In this document: positions 23,385 to 35,000 of the stretch, one piece after another | Numbering within the stretch: the stretch's first letter is position 1 | Layout: each line of letters starts with the position of its first letter | Assembly (NCBI GenBank): GCA_001600415.1 | Contig: BCJX01000009.1 | Span: 478,074-542,073 of the forward strand | Length of the DNA stretch: 64,000 nucleotides | Reading direction: 5' to 3' | Origin: Pascua guehoae | Taxonomy: Eukaryota > Basidiomycota > Tremellomycetes > Trichosporonales > Trichosporonaceae | Program-made: the position numbers and the translations under genes | Notes under the pieces: generated by a model | What the model was told of the DNA's origin: nothing | Seen by the model: the letters and a program-made list of their open reading frames with translations, nothing else | The model's database searches: none

Positions 23385-26300
23385 TTGGCTCGTGACAACG
23401 AACTATCCAAAAACACAACCCAGTGGGCTGAAGCTTTCCAGCAACACTTTAAGCAACTATACAGCAGACCCACACCACCGATAAACCACAAACCATGGCT
23501 CACTTGCCAGAAGAGCATTGAAATACAGGCAAAAACCGCCTCCAAACCTTTCCTCTGGCCACAACCAATGGACCTCCCCAACCTCAAAAGCATCCTTCGT
23601 TCCGGAAACCCTACACCAGCCCCCAGACCGGACGGTTGGGAAAAATGGGCAATTAACGTGGCCGATGACACCTTCCTCACTTCCCTACTAACCCTCATAA
23701 ACTACACCATCAACAACAACTACTTCCCCTCCTACTTAAAAACCAACTACATAGTCCCCATCTACAAAAATGGGGACCCGACAGTGTGCACAAACTACCG
23801 AGGCATTGTCCTAGCAAATTACTTCCAAACAATGGTAACAAAATGGTTTACAACATGCCTCCAGAACTACGCGTGGCAAATGGAGCTTATACCAAAAACA
23901 CAAATAGCAGTCCAAAAGGGATCCAACCCAGGAGACACAACAATGACTCTGGCCAACATTGATCTAACCGCAAGAGCAGCAGGCAAAACCATCTACGTGC
24001 TCAAACGAGACCAAAAGAAGGGCTTTGATTACCTGCACTCCAACGCCTTCAAAGACGCCATCACCTTCTTTGGGTTACCACAATCGGTTTCGGACTTCGA
24101 AAAGTTGCGCACACATGGAGTACAGCTCAAAGTTCGAGGCAATACCACATCAGCGCCCATTGAAACCATAGGACAAACAAAACAAGGAGACCCACTCAGC
24201 CCACTAAAGTTCGTCCTCACAATGGCAATGGCTACATACTATGCCGAGGAAAACATACCTCAAACATCACGAGCACACCTCCAAACACCAAATCACTCCC
24301 ACCCACACACTATACTGGATAGACAAACAGTGGAACTACGCACCCTATACGCCATGGACGACTCCCTTATATTCGCCAACACCATCCCACTCTTACAGTC
24401 ACACACGGAGATACTCGAACAATTCCAAGAGACGTACGGCTTGGAGACGAACTGGCAAAACAAAACAGTATACTTTACCCTAGGACGAACCCCCCCTGCC
24501 CTCCCCCACATGATAACCCTAAACATACAAAACTCCCAAAAGCAAATACCCCTCGACACCAACCCCACCTTTCTCCGCACCCACTTCCTAAACTCCAAAG
24601 ACAGAACCAAGAAACTCGAGGAGAAAATTGACACCTTCATAATTCCTCGCCCACCTCAACCCTTTGGCCTCAACATGATCAGGAAAATATACCAAACCAA
24701 CCTACTATCCCAGATCTCGAACATGCTACGACTAGGGGCAATCACTGACATGCATGTGCTCAGCCTCGAGAAAAAGATAAAACACAAAATCGCCCAATAC
24801 ATCGGAACCACAAATGTCTCCTCAGAGATCCTATTCCGACCTACCCATCTTGGAGGCCTAGGATTCCTCTCTATACGAGAACTGAATGCCAAAATTGCGA
24901 TCGACACTATCTTACGATTACTGAACCAAAGCACCACCATTTATGGCAAGATAGCTACACTCGCATACGCCACACAACAATGTTTTCACAACGATTGCGC
25001 CAACCCTCTCCCAACCAGCTCAACCAACAATCGAGATAGGCTCGGCAAACAGGCCTGGTTCATCACTGCCCAAGCACTCAAACATTGTGAAGCTAAAATT
25101 ACCCACAACTACCCCTCACCTATTGACGACTCCTTACGACACACAGCAACGCGTCACCCCTCCCTACCCCTGCCCTTTAACCTCCCCAACCATAATAACA
25201 GATACTACGTACCACCTGGAATACCGAATATCCTCCTGTACCCACACTCCACCTTTAGACAAGCTTTCCAAGCACAGGCCACGCCTATCACTGACTGGTT
25301 CAAGATCAAAGTATCCCTCCCCAGCTGGAAACCACCACCAGATATTTCCCTCAAACACAAACTCTTGGAAAACAACTTCTACGACCCCTCAGTTACCGAA
25401 ATCACATGGGCAACAGACGCAAGTGTCAGACCACCAACAAAAGCCCCCTTGGAACAAACTAGAGCAGGAATAGGAATATACGGGCCCCTCCAAGCATCCC
25501 TAAGACTACCCTACCAATACACCAACATATTGGACGCGGAAGCAGCCGCGGTATCATTCACAATAACGGCTGACGACATACTAAGGAAATCGACACAAAA
25601 CCTCCCCCTCAACACAATGATTTACTCGGACAACCTACAGATTGACAGAGCATTACAACACCCTTACCCCACGATCACCTACAAGACCAATGCACGACAC
25701 ATCATCAGACACATACATACACAACTCCAACAACGCCCCCATATCAAAATCATTCACGTCAAAGCACATACTGACAATACAAACAGAGCCAGTAACTTCA
25801 ACAGAATAGCCGACACCCTCGCAAAAGGGTCCACACTCACCACCCACCCGACAACCTTCCATACCCCTCACATTCCAAACTCACCAGATACTTTCTCGCT
25901 CTGCATCAACAATCTCGGCCCAATCCACACTTACCAAAACCCCATCTTACACACAACATATTGGAAACACCGTATGGAACACAAGCAACTAGACTACAAA
26001 CAAAGGATCATAGGACATCGCATTTACCCACCCGAAACCCCGGCACCAAGCAGCATATTCAAATGGGCCAACAAAACATACTCGCTAAGAACAATATGGG
26101 AAACCCAATCGGGAGTCCTGAAAACACCCAGACGGCGAAGCAAATGGGAAGAGACAATCAAACCATGCAAAAGATGCAACACAGAAACCCTAGCCACAGA
26201 ACACCACATCTTCGTACACTGCAAGGGAACACAGGCCCTCAGAGATGAAATCCACACGGAGACATGGGCAAAACTGTCACATCACCTAACCCTTCCCCAA

Positions 26301-26495
26301 GCCAAAAAACTTACAACACGCCTCTTCAATGGTGGACCCCAGTGGATGACTGGACAAACACAGTACTGGATGGGAAGAATACCAGATGCCCCCACAACAG
26401 AGGAACAATCCCTACCCCCACAAATCCAGAACATCCTCGCGGCCAGCGCCATCACCAGCACCAGCAGGATATGGGCCAGATACGAGATTACGTAA
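23385..26495 (+). CDS. Retrotransposon ORF2 remnant: reverse transcriptase plus RNase H
   Basis: The frame is open from 23355 and runs over 1,036 codons, but it begins at a non-ATG position (TTG at 23385) because the true 5' part is missing. Order of domains: FKQLYSRP near residue 25, RT finger motif YIVPIYKNGDP (about 123), GFDYL (about 212) for the first catalytic Asp, QGDPLSPLKFVL (about 267), and AMDD (about 323), the catalytic xxDD box, here YAMDD in place of the common YADD/FADD. RNase H follows: WATDAS (about 675), a Glu in LDAEAAA, YSDN, and HVKAHTDNTN with IADTLAKGS (about 795-820). A C-x2-C...H-x4-C knuckle lies near residue 927. The uninterrupted frame suggests fairly recent insertion of this half. 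Confidence 0.85.
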   Translation: MARDNELSKNTTQWAEAFQQHFKQLYSRPTPPINHKPWLTCQKSIEIQAKTASKPFLWPQPMDLPNLKSILRSGNPTPAPRPDGWEKWAINVADDTFLTSLLTLINYTINNNYFPSYLKTNYIVPIYKNGDPTVCTNYRGIVLANYFQTMVTKWFTTCLQNYAWQMELIPKTQIAVQKGSNPGDTTMTLANIDLTARAAGKTIYVLKRDQKKGFDYLHSNAFKDAITFFGLPQSVSDFEKLRTHGVQLKVRGNTTSAPIETIGQTKQGDPLSPLKFVLTMAMATYYAEENIPQTSRAHLQTPNHSHPHTILDRQTVELRTLYAMDDSLIFANTIPLLQSHTEILEQFQETYGLETNWQNKTVYFTLGRTPPALPHMITLNIQNSQKQIPLDTNPTFLRTHFLNSKDRTKKLEEKIDTFIIPRPPQPFGLNMIRKIYQTNLLSQISNMLRLGAITDMHVLSLEKKIKHKIAQYIGTTNVSSEILFRPTHLGGLGFLSIRELNAKIAIDTILRLLNQSTTIYGKIATLAYATQQCFHNDCANPLPTSSTNNRDRLGKQAWFITAQALKHCEAKITHNYPSPIDDSLRHTATRHPSLPLPFNLPNHNNRYYVPPGIPNILLYPHSTFRQAFQAQATPITDWFKIKVSLPSWKPPPDISLKHKLLENNFYDPSVTEITWATDASVRPPTKAPLEQTRAGIGIYGPLQASLRLPYQYTNILDAEAAAVSFTITADDILRKSTQNLPLNTMIYSDNLQIDRALQHPYPTITYKTNARHIIRHIHTQLQQRPHIKIIHVKAHTDNTNRASNFNRIADTLAKGSTLTTHPTTFHTPHIPNSPDTFSLCINNLGPIHTYQNPILHTTYWKHRMEHKQLDYKQRIIGHRIYPPETPAPSSIFKWANKTYSLRTIWETQSGVLKTPRRRSKWEETIKPCKRCNTETLATEHHIFVHCKGTQALRDEIHTETWAKLSHHLTLPQAKKLTTRLFNGGPQWMTGQTQYWMGRIPDAPTTEEQSLPPQIQNILAASAITSTSRIWARYEIT

Positions 26496-26520
26496 CACCA
26501 GACACCCAAACCCCCAAACC

Positions 26521-26993
26521 GATCCGATCACGTGACCGAGCCTAGCTCCTTCAGAGGAATTTACTTCCGTAGTGATCATAAAGGAATGCATCCCCATTCC
26601 ACAGTTGCCGTGCGGATTTCCAGCCACAGGCCCAAGGTTAGACAAAGGCGGGCCTGTGCGGCATGTGTGTGCCCAAAGCGCTGCCCTAGAACTGTAGCAC
26701 CCTGTGATCGATCGGCGTGATAGCCCCGAAAGTGTCCGGTGCCGTCATGCAGTCATTGGCATCGTAAGCGCGCCAGCCGAGACAACGGGGCAGTACCTGG
26801 GAGGCCAACAACAATCGACGAGGTGGATACCAGGTGAGTGTACATATAACACGGGGTATCGCAGCTTGATGACCGCGGATGCTCACTGAGGTACAGATCA
26901 GACAATTTTCCTCAAACATTTCTTCTCTTTTGGTGTGCATTTCACAACGTCGGTCTACTTCACAGTACTTATCACCACTAACCCCTCTGATAC
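26521..26993. other. Intergenic region right of the retrotransposon
   Basis: GC content returns to host level. A GATCACGTGAC palindromic core lies at about 26526-26536, at the element boundary. No gene is seen. Confidence 0.4.
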
Positions 26994-29049
26994 TTAGTCG
27001 AGAACGGCGATGATGTCGTCGCGATCGCTCGACCACAGAATAAGACTGGTAATCCTCCAGTCGAAAGAGGCACGACGCAGTCGCTGGCCGAAGAGGTACA
27101 TGGGGATGGACAGGAGTAGGAACGCCGCGCAGATGGCCGCCATCTGTCCAAATGCGTTTTGGTACCCCTGAGAGGCGATCCAGTCATTCGTACCATACGA
27201 GAGAGCGAACCCAAAAATGGACTTGAAGGCAAGGATGGCGACAATGACCTCGCCTGCAACCGGCTTGTAGACGTCGATGGCGTACGTCATGGCGATATTG
27301 GTGGCGTGACAGATGGTGAGCGACAGCAAGAACAGGCCGATGACAGGGACTATCCAGTGCCAGCCGTGCTCGATACCGCAACCGTAGAGAACGAGCGCGA
27401 GAGGACCTGTAATGATCGCAGGAGCCATGGCCAGCAGACGGTATTCAGGTTCGAAGACGCCCCCCATCTGGTGTGCCTTGCGAGTTGAGACCCAGTCACC
27501 AAGATGTCCTCCCATGGGGATACCCACAAGGGCACCAAGTATGCCGCTGATAAAGCACAGGCCACTCTGGGTTGCTGTAAAATTGTAGGGCGCGCCACCG
27601 AGTGCCACTGCAAAGTTGGAACTGGGGTATCAGCGTCAGCTTCCAAACGCCAACTTACGTGATGGAGACGAGGAAGCCAATGGTCACGGCAAAGCACCAG
27701 GCGGCGTACGCAACAGCAGGCAGGAAGATCATGATAAATGGACGAGCAAACATTTTCAGTAGCGACTCGGAGGTATGAACGCCGCTGAAAGGTGCGAGCC
27801 GTTGCACAAAGGTTTTACGGCTGGGATGAGTGTCAACGAGGCTAATTCGGCACAGGTAAGCATAAATCCACGTACGCGGGGATAGGTTGCGATGACCCTG
27901 CCGAGGTCCCAGAGTTTGCAGGAGTCGCACTCTCAGTGTCAAGCTTGCTCTCGTTCCCGCTATGCTGTAGGTCCTCGTGGAGCACTCGGTCCTCATCAAT
28001 CTGTGGGCGGAAGAACGCACTTTCCTCAAACGTGAGAGTGACGACCACCAGAAGAATGCCCAGAATGATAATGAAGATCCAGTACACTTAAAGTCAGTGT
28101 GTTGGCTTGACAATAACAAACTCACTCCACCGCCAATGCAGGCCGAGGACAATGAGGCCGTCGACAACAATGCCCACCGAGACACCCATGGAGAGGAATA
28201 CTGTGTAGCACGCCATCATGCGCCCACGCTCATGGAGGAAGAAGATATCAGCGATGACGATGGGTGCGAGGCACTCTGCACCACCGGCAAAGAAGCCAAG
28301 CTGTATGTTAGCACGTATTGGGGGCGGCCGCACAATGTTGTACGCTTTGGAATTGGTACTAGCAGTGGCACTCACCGCCATTCTCGCAACGAGTTCGGAC
28401 GCGTACCCCGTCGATACTGCTGCCCAAATAGCTGACAGAAAGTCTAGAATATTAGCCAACGAATTGCTCCAAAGAACCAAACGTACAGAAGGCAGTGGCA
28501 ACAATGTAGTTTGGACGTCTGCCGTACTTTTGGATGAGGGGGATCCAGAAAAAGTTGCTCACACCCTGCATGAGGGCAGTCGTGCTGAAGAAATAGGCAG
28601 TCTTCTGGACGTTTGGTGGAACGCCGGTAAAGTCGATGGCGATATCCACAATAGCGACCGTTGGCCCTGCTGCAAGCGAGTTGGACATGAGTGCAGCCGC
28701 GCAAGCCACGCCGACGATGAAGTACTTTCGTCCTTCTGCCTTTATCAGCAACCATATTTATGCAAGGAAACGTACGTGACCAGAGCAGTGGGTCATTGGG
28801 GTCCTTTGACGGCATGGGGATTAGAACACGCTGGCCATCCTTTTCTGCGAGGTTTGATTAGGACAGTTCGGAAGACGGTTTTGGGTTGCGACGCTCACCG
28901 AGCCTGGCCGTGCCGAGATTCCTTCCAGCGAGAACAAGGTGGGACTCTGCGCATTTCCCCTGTCTCTGATCTTCAGTGACATCTTCTGTATGCACAGTGG
29001 TGCCACCACCGAGCTTGTGGTCCTCGTCCAAGTGTCGGGTGGTGCTCAT
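26994..29049 (-). CDS. Major facilitator superfamily transporter
   Basis: About eight exons on the minus strand. The N-terminus (MSTTRHLDEDHK, 29049) is cytosolic and hydrophilic and leads to LIPMPSKDPNDPLLWS, the pre-TM1 pattern of fungal DHA1-type drug/H+ antiporters. Membrane segments follow: FIVGVACAAALMSNSLA, a VQKTAYFFSTTALMQGVS pair with the YGRRP loop, GFFAGGAECLAPIVIADIFFLHERGRMMACY (motif-C-like region plus loop), a central acidic loop (about 27850-28060), then FMIMIFLP and the C-terminal set in one long exon (27608-26994). It should export or import a small organic solute at the plasma membrane. It heads the metabolic gene block, so it may serve it; the substrate cannot be read from sequence. 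Confidence 0.8.
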
Positions 29050-29407
29050 GACGAACGGTGGCAAATTTGTTGCTAAGCAGTGGACGGCAAGGCTGGGTGC
29101 TAGAGCGACGCGAGGCCGAGACTGTCGCAGTGCTTTAGTGCTCGTAAGGGTCTTGTGAGTATGGGACTCCGCATTAGTGACAACCTGGGACTTTATAACA
29201 AGAAGGGAAAACAAATGCATTGCAAGAGTTGCATCCTCATGGTTACACGCGCGCGTTTCGGAGGCCGGATACCTTCCACTACAGCTCCCTCAAAAGGGTG
29301 TGTGGGGTGCCATGGGGAACGGTGTATACTCCGCGACGCCACAAGGACCCTTGTCGGCGGACAGGCGCCCGATGCGCGAGATGTGGTAGCTTTGTGGTAC
29401 CTTTGCC
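29050..29407. other. Intergenic spacer
   Basis: Between the MFS start and the stop of the glyoxalase gene, both minus strand; promoter of the transporter. Nothing else is seen. Confidence 0.4.
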
Positions 29408-30191
29408 CTAACCTGCCCCATACGGCACGACCTGCCGGTTCAGTGTCAGATCTCATACCTCAGCTCGGGTTTTATTCGGCCACCCGCTTTCTTGCTAGTG
29501 CTTACCTCAATGAAGTACCCTGCACTCGTCAGCCAACCTTGTATTCACGCACACTCACCATCGGGGTCACGGATCATGAGCATCTTTGCAAACACCTTCT
29601 TGAAGCCGTCCGTGAGTGCGTCGTCGTTGTCGTCCTCTGCGACACACATGCCGTGCTTGGTCGAAAACTGCTCCCCAAGCGGCTTGTAGATCTCAACCCC
29701 GTGCTCCTGGAATCGCTTCTGCGCAGCCGCAGTATCCGGACAAGAGATACCCAGATGGCCGAACCCGAAAGAGTGCGGTGGGTTGCCATTCTGAATAGCA
29801 CGCCCCTTGGTCCCGTGGATGTGGACGAGCTCGAGAAGGCCATCGCGCTGCTGCATGTGTGCAAACATGTCTGCACCACTCTTCTCGTCGCCGATGTAGT
29901 AGGCCATGTAGTACACCGTACACGGGCCGTTGTTGAGTGTCATCACTCGGCGGAAGCCGAGGACGTCTCGATAAAATGGAATCGATTGCTCAGGGTCGCT
30001 GATGCGAAGCTGGACACCGCAGTCAGAAGATGCATGCCTGCACCCACCATCTTTCTGCAGCTGCTCACCATCGTGTGGTTCATGCGGAACCCAGCCGTGC
30101 CCGGTGGAGACGGCCCATCAGCACCTGGGATGGGCGGGCCCGGTGTGGGCCAGAGGGAGTGTGGATCAGCGCTGTCGTTCGAGGGAGACAT
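29408..30191 (-). CDS. GLO1: Glyoxalase I (lactoylglutathione lyase)
   Basis: Four exons fit. The first (from 30191) encodes MSPSNDSADPHSLWP and ends at NHTM. It splices to LRISDPEQSIPFYRDVLGF and a long exon down to about 29570 with MAYYIGDE, LLELVHIHGT, SFGFGHLGISCPD and IRDPDG. Two small last exons add GYFIE and VVPYGAG before the stop at 29408. The set NHTM.R..DP..S..FY, E in LELVH, GFGHLG and YFIE supplies the usual metal ligands. The enzyme converts the methylglyoxal-glutathione hemithioacetal to S-lactoylglutathione in the cytosol. The last two exons rest on splice logic but rebuild the expected C-terminus. Confidence 0.87.
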
Positions 30192-30375
30192 TGTTTGTTC
30201 GGTGATGGCCGTGAGTTGGGTAGCCAAGCCCCGAGATATACACAATGCGGAAATGAGAAATGCGATGATCCGACCAGCTCGTCATGTTTGTTCAGGACGT
30301 GATTGCCGATGTTACTAACATCTATATTACTAGCGCAATGTCCTTTCAGCCCATTACTTTGTCACGCTGCACGAC

Positions 30376-32125
30376 ATGACCCACTCTGCTCAACCAAAGC
30401 TCGACAAGGACCCCCTGCCCCTCATCTGGCGCGGCGAGGAAGCGTACGACGAGGCGCGCGTGGGACGTGTCTTCAATCTGCGCCGCCCGCAGCGGTTTCC
30501 GGTTGCCGTCCTCGAGGCTCGCAATGTGAGCGATGGTACGTACCAATGCTTTGGCTGTAGTCCTCGAGCTAACTAGCAGTCATTAGAGGAGTCAACCTCG
30601 CACGTGAGCGCCGCATAAAAGTCGCAATCCGCTCTGGGGGCCATTCCTGGGCCGCATGGAGCGTTCGCGACGAGTCCATCCTGATCGACCTTGGCAACAT
30701 GCGCGAGCTTTCATACGATCATGATACCGAGCTTGCCACCTGCTCCCCAGCAGTCACGGGAGGCGAACTCAACCCCATGCTGTCCCGGTACGGTCGATTC
30801 TTCGGTGGCGGGCACTGCCCCACCGTTGGTGTCGGCGGTTTCCTCCTGCAAGGGTGCGTGTGAGGCCAAGACAGTGTCGACAGTGTCACCAGTTATCCCA
30901 CTGACAATGCAGCGGACAGGGGTGGTGGGCACGAGGCTGGGGTTGGGCGTGCGAGCAGATTGAGAGCATTGACGTTGTGCTTCCTTCAGGCGAGCTCATC
31001 ACTGCCTCTGACAAGGAGAACAGCGACTTGTTCTGGGCTGCTCGCGGCGCGGGTCCGGGCTTTTTTGGCATTGTCGTCCGCTTCCACCTCCGCACGCGTC
31101 CGCGACCACTCGCAATGCACCACGTCACATACATCCTCCCGGCGAAGAAGTACTACACAGATGTCATGTGCTGGCTTCAACAGGCATGGTACGTGTAGGA
31201 CGCGGTAAAGGGAAGAGAACGTCGCAAGCTGACAGTCAAGCCGGAACACCATTGATCCCATGGTCGAAGTCGTCCTCCTAGCCTTTACCCGCGGGCGCCT
31301 GTTTGGGGAAGAGGTCAAGGAGGGGCAGGACCCTATGGAGAGCATGCTTGTCCTGAGAGGCACATCTATGACAGACACTGAAGGGGAAGCGCGACAGATG
31401 CTGGCGCCCATGTTGCAGTGTCCACATGCACAAGAAGCAGAGGTCCGCGTTGAGATCGTGCCGACCTCTATGCCCGAGGAGTATGGTGAGCGCAAACATA
31501 CCCTTCACCACACTGACACTGCAGCACAGCAGCTTGCCGACAACCCACCGGGACAATACTTCCCAGGCAACTCGTGGCTTGTGGGCGACCCCGCAGACGT
31601 GGCAGACTCTCTGGAAAAGGCATTCACAACCCTCCCTTCCAAGCAGTCCTTCTTCCTCTACTACAACATGGCGCCGCTGCGGCCGCTTCCTGACATGGCA
31701 TTCAGCCTGCAGAGTGAGCACTATGCTGCGGGTTACATCATCTCCGTTGGGGACGACGTAAGTTTAGGCAAAAGGTTGTACTAAAGAGCAGCGCGCTAAC
31801 AGAGCATAGATCAAGGAGCAGGCTCGGTGCAAGCAGTGGCTCAGTGATCGCCTCGCGTACATTGACAGCAAGCGTGATGGGCCAGGGGGTACCATTGGCA
31901 TGTACCTCGGTGACAGCGACCTGGCGGACCGTCCGGGCAAGATCATGACCGACGCCAACTGGGAGAAGTGGTGCAGAATCCGTGACAAATACGATCCGCA
32001 GCACATGTTTGCCGGGGTATGTGCCGCTTGTTTACTCTCTGAGGATCACGCTGACAACCCAGTTCCTCCACGGCGACACCGTTCTCAATGAGGCGGCGTG
32101 GGACCAGCCAAAGGCATCGTTGTAA
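30376..32125 (+). CDS. FAD-linked oxidoreductase, berberine-bridge/PCMH type with bicovalent flavin
   Basis: Seven or more exons, about 480 residues. RSGGHSWAAWSV carries the His, and GGGHCPTVGVGGF the Cys, that attach FAD at two points in berberine-bridge-type oxidases; LLQGGQGWWARGWGWACE is rebuilt across an intron and is also typical. ARGAGPGFFGIVVRFHL closes the FAD domain. The C-terminal part, with LYLGDSDLADRP, KYDPQHMFAG and a last small exon FLHGDTVLNEAAW, is the BBE region. No signal peptide is apparent, unlike many secreted members, so it may act inside the cell on alcohols, aldehydes or aromatic substrates. It sits head-to-head with glyoxalase I. Confidence 0.83.
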
Positions 32126-32672
32126 TACTGTACTGCAATGCATGGATTCCCGGGTCAAAAGAGCAGCCAGTGTCATCAAGTAGAACGCCTTGGCTGCTTC
32201 CGAAATACTCTAGGCATGTACTGCCGGCCAAAGTCGTCGTCTAGACAGACTATTGCAGATCGGATGAGGTAGTGCTGCAGTTCGGGCGCACTTCGGTGGG
32301 CTCCACCACGAGATTCACAAAACACTATAGCATTTTCTATGGGGGAGGTTCGCGTGTCGCACGTGGAGGTCCTTGGGAAGTCACGAATGGCCCCCCGACC
32401 CCTCTTGCGAAGGCGGTGGGAGGTCAACGTCAAAGTCAAAGCCTTGACTGCGTTGAGCCCATTGGCCCACCACCAGTGCCAGGTTCCACCGACGTTTTTC
32501 CGGGCGGCAACTGGGTAGGTAACAGGGGGCCTCTAGTTGACGGGATTTCGGACGCCTGTTTCCGAACCTTTAGCTTGAGGTGAGTATCAACATTCAACTC
32601 ACTCCATGTTGATTTGCGATATGAAGCGCTGGAGGCCCGTTCCCCATTCTGCCATCACAAAGGTCGCTCACC
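32126..32672. other. Intergenic region before the SDR gene
   Basis: About 550 bp; 3' flank of the oxidase and promoter of the SDR. A CGCACGTGG E-box-like core lies near 32357. No gene is supported. Confidence 0.4.
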
Positions 32673-33709
32673 ATGACTAACCGCCTCTCCACTGCGACGA
32701 CGACACTCGCCCTCCCTGGCGTGGCGTTTATCACTGGCGGGGCCAGCGGCCTGGGAAAGTGGGTAGTGTCCAGTCACCTCCCCGTTGACAGACAGGAGCG
32801 CAGCGCTCGCGTTTGCCGACCTCGGCGCGAAAATTGCCCTTTGTGACATCAGCACGGAAGCGGGAGAAGAGGTGGGCTGCTGTGGAAAGCACAATAATGC
32901 TGACGTCTGTCCAGCTTGCCAAGACCATCAATGCGGCATTTCCCGACTCGGCCATGTTTGTGCGGGCCGATGTTTCCAACGAAGACGACGTGCAAGCGGC
33001 TATCGCTGCGACCGTGTCCAAGTTTGGCCGCATTGGTACGCCGTACGCAAAGCGTGTTGCTCTCTCTGACTGAAAACCAAATCAGACTATGCAATCAACT
33101 CGGCAGGCATTGTCGTTGGAGGTCCGACTGTGACGGAAATCAAAGACACGCCGCTTGCCCAGTTTGACCGCATCAACGCAGTAGATGCACGCGGCGTCTT
33201 CTTGTGCATGAAGTACCAAATCCGCCAGATGGAGGCCCAGGATGTGCCCGATCGCCCGCGCGCGAGCCGCGGAGTCATTGTCAACATTGCAAGCAGGGCA
33301 TCGCTCGAGGGTGTCGCCAAGTTTGGCAGCTACTGTGCTGTAGGTCAAACTGTGCTTGCTCTCAAGGAAGACTGACGGGACCAGGCAAAGCACGCAGTCC
33401 TGGGCATGACGCGCGTGGCTGCAGTCGGTGAGCATGAGCGTCAGCCACCCGAGGCCAAGTTGCTGACCACGCTCAGAGACGGCAAAGGCAAACATCCGCG
33501 TCGTTGCCATGTGCCCGGGCCTCATCAAGACCGAGGGCCATGTCGCGGCTGCAAAGGAGGTGGACGACTTTCTTCTCTCAACCGTACCCATGGGCCGATG
33601 GGGCGTGCCCGACGAAATCACGGATGGGCTAATCTTCTTGTGCTCCGACATGGCGAGCTTCCTCACCGGAAGTGCGTTTGAAATTGATGGAGGTTGTGCT
33701 GCGAGGTAG
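32673..33709 (+). CDS. Short-chain dehydrogenase/reductase (SDR)
   Basis: Seven small exons. Classical SDR marks in order: TGGASGLGK at the N-terminus (NAD(P)-binding Rossmann turn, split by an intron), LCDIS with the Asp that favours NAD over NADP, ADVSNEDDV, INSAG, IVNIASRAS with the catalytic Ser, SYCAAK (Tyr-x3-Lys joined across an intron), CPGLIKTEG and the C-terminal FLTGSAFEIDGG. About 270 residues. Cytosolic oxidation of a secondary alcohol is likely; substrate unknown. It is co-oriented with the flavin oxidase. Confidence 0.86.
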
Positions 33710-33965
33710 TGGGTATTCTGGTGATGCAACTCTTCTTCCATGAAGCATACCAGCACGTCTTGCTCGTTAGCTGAAGGGGGCGGGCGGTCATATCCTAGAG
33801 GTTGGCTTGAGTAAGAGGGCAGAGTACATGGCGCAGTTACTCGTCTGTCGTTCGCATGTATGTGGTCACTGCAGGAGGTGGTTATTGCGTTAAACGTGGT
33901 GCTCTCTCAACAATAGCTGACGGAACTGTACATCGAGTCACTACAGGTGTATACAACTCCTACTC

Positions 33966-35000
33966 TCACATGTTGGCGCTGACGTTGATAATTTGGCCCT
34001 GCGTTGTTAGTTTCAGATCGAACCATTCGCCTCACAGTGATGGACGAGTTCTCGATCAAGGCCACTGGATGGTTAGCGCCCAAATGCGCAGCGTCGTTGG
34101 CAGACAAGGCTCTCACCGTATGTGCTGGCTACATCGTCCACTTCAGTGATCTTGCCCAGCACGTTCCTCTTCTTGACAGCGTCGACCTTCTCCTTTGAGA
34201 ATCCCTGGCTCCACTCGGTCATCATCATACCGGCCGCGACCGCGTTGACGCGGATCTCTGGACCACACGACTTGGCGAGGCACTTGGTGAGGTGAACAGT
34301 TCCCGCTTTGGACACGGCTGTCTGGTCAGTAGTGTCTTGCGGTGTGTGTGTATGGATGCTGCAACAGCAGGAACATACCGTATGCCTGAACTACGTCAGC
34401 ACTTTGTCAAAGGAATGGGAGGGAGAGAAGACGTACCATGCTGCTTCCACCGGGGTTGAGTCCCGCCGCCGAGGCCGAGATGACAAACGCTCCTTGGTTG
34501 CGCTTGAGCTCCTCCTGCGCTGCCTGCATGGTCCACAGGTGCGACAGGACGTTTGTCTCGTAGCACCGCATCCAGTCGCTGCTCGGCACAGAACCTGGTA
34601 TATATGTCAGTGCACGTCGTGACCTCTATGAAAGGGAGGCACTCACGCAGGTCATTGAAAGCACCAAACTTGGTCCAGCCAGCGTTGGAGACGACAATGT
34701 CGAGGCCGCCGAGCAGCTCGATCGACTTGTTCACAATGGCCGTCACGCTGTCCTCTGAGAACGCATCGCCTGGCACGAGGACATGGCCGCTGCCCGCCAG
34801 CTCCTTGAGCGTTCCCTCGGCGCGCTCCGTGTTGGAGCCGTAGTTGAGGGCGAGACGAACTCCACGCGCGGCAAGGAGTTTGGCGACTACGGCACCTGTG
34901 CTGGTTAGGTCTCTGTGGCTGCTGCAAGAGTGGATGGATGCTTACCGACTCCGCGCGTTCCGCCAGTAATGAGTGCGCGTTTACCTTCGAGAGAGACCAT
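33966..35000 (-). CDS. Short-chain dehydrogenase/reductase (SDR), FabG-like
   Basis: About seven exons, start MVSLEGKRALITGGTRGVG at 35000. Motifs: TGGTRGVG with the Arg typical of NADPH use, LNYGSN, GGLDIVVSNAGW, YETNVLS, VISASAAG with catalytic Ser, AYAVSKAG with Tyr-x3-Lys, and RVNAVAAGMMMTEW. The last two small exons (SSIT then GQIINVSANM) were found by splice signals and rebuild the family's VTGQIINV ending, with the stop at 33966. About 250 residues, cytosolic. It is convergent with the preceding SDR. Confidence 0.85.

Larger units (their letters stand above)
22475..26520 (+). mobile_element. Damaged non-LTR (LINE-type) retrotransposon
   Basis: The sense strand is strongly A/C-rich and G-poor, unlike the GC-rich host genes, and contains one long RT/RNase H frame (23385-26495). 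A 5' fragment at about 22475-22795 encodes the segment that normally precedes the RT domain but has an in-frame TGA at 22675-22677. About 590 bp of unlike, GC-rich sequence with scattered N bases (23054-23251) then intervenes before the frame resumes near 23355. No endonuclease domain and no poly-A tail are seen, so the copy is 5' truncated and probably dead. The flanks share TCNGATCAC (22465-22473 and 26523-26531), a possible but weak target-site duplication. Exact ends are uncertain. Confidence 0.75.

Noticed and set aside
29155..30318. 387-codon plus-strand ORF
   Set aside because: It is antisense to glyoxalase I, whose motifs are unmistakable.
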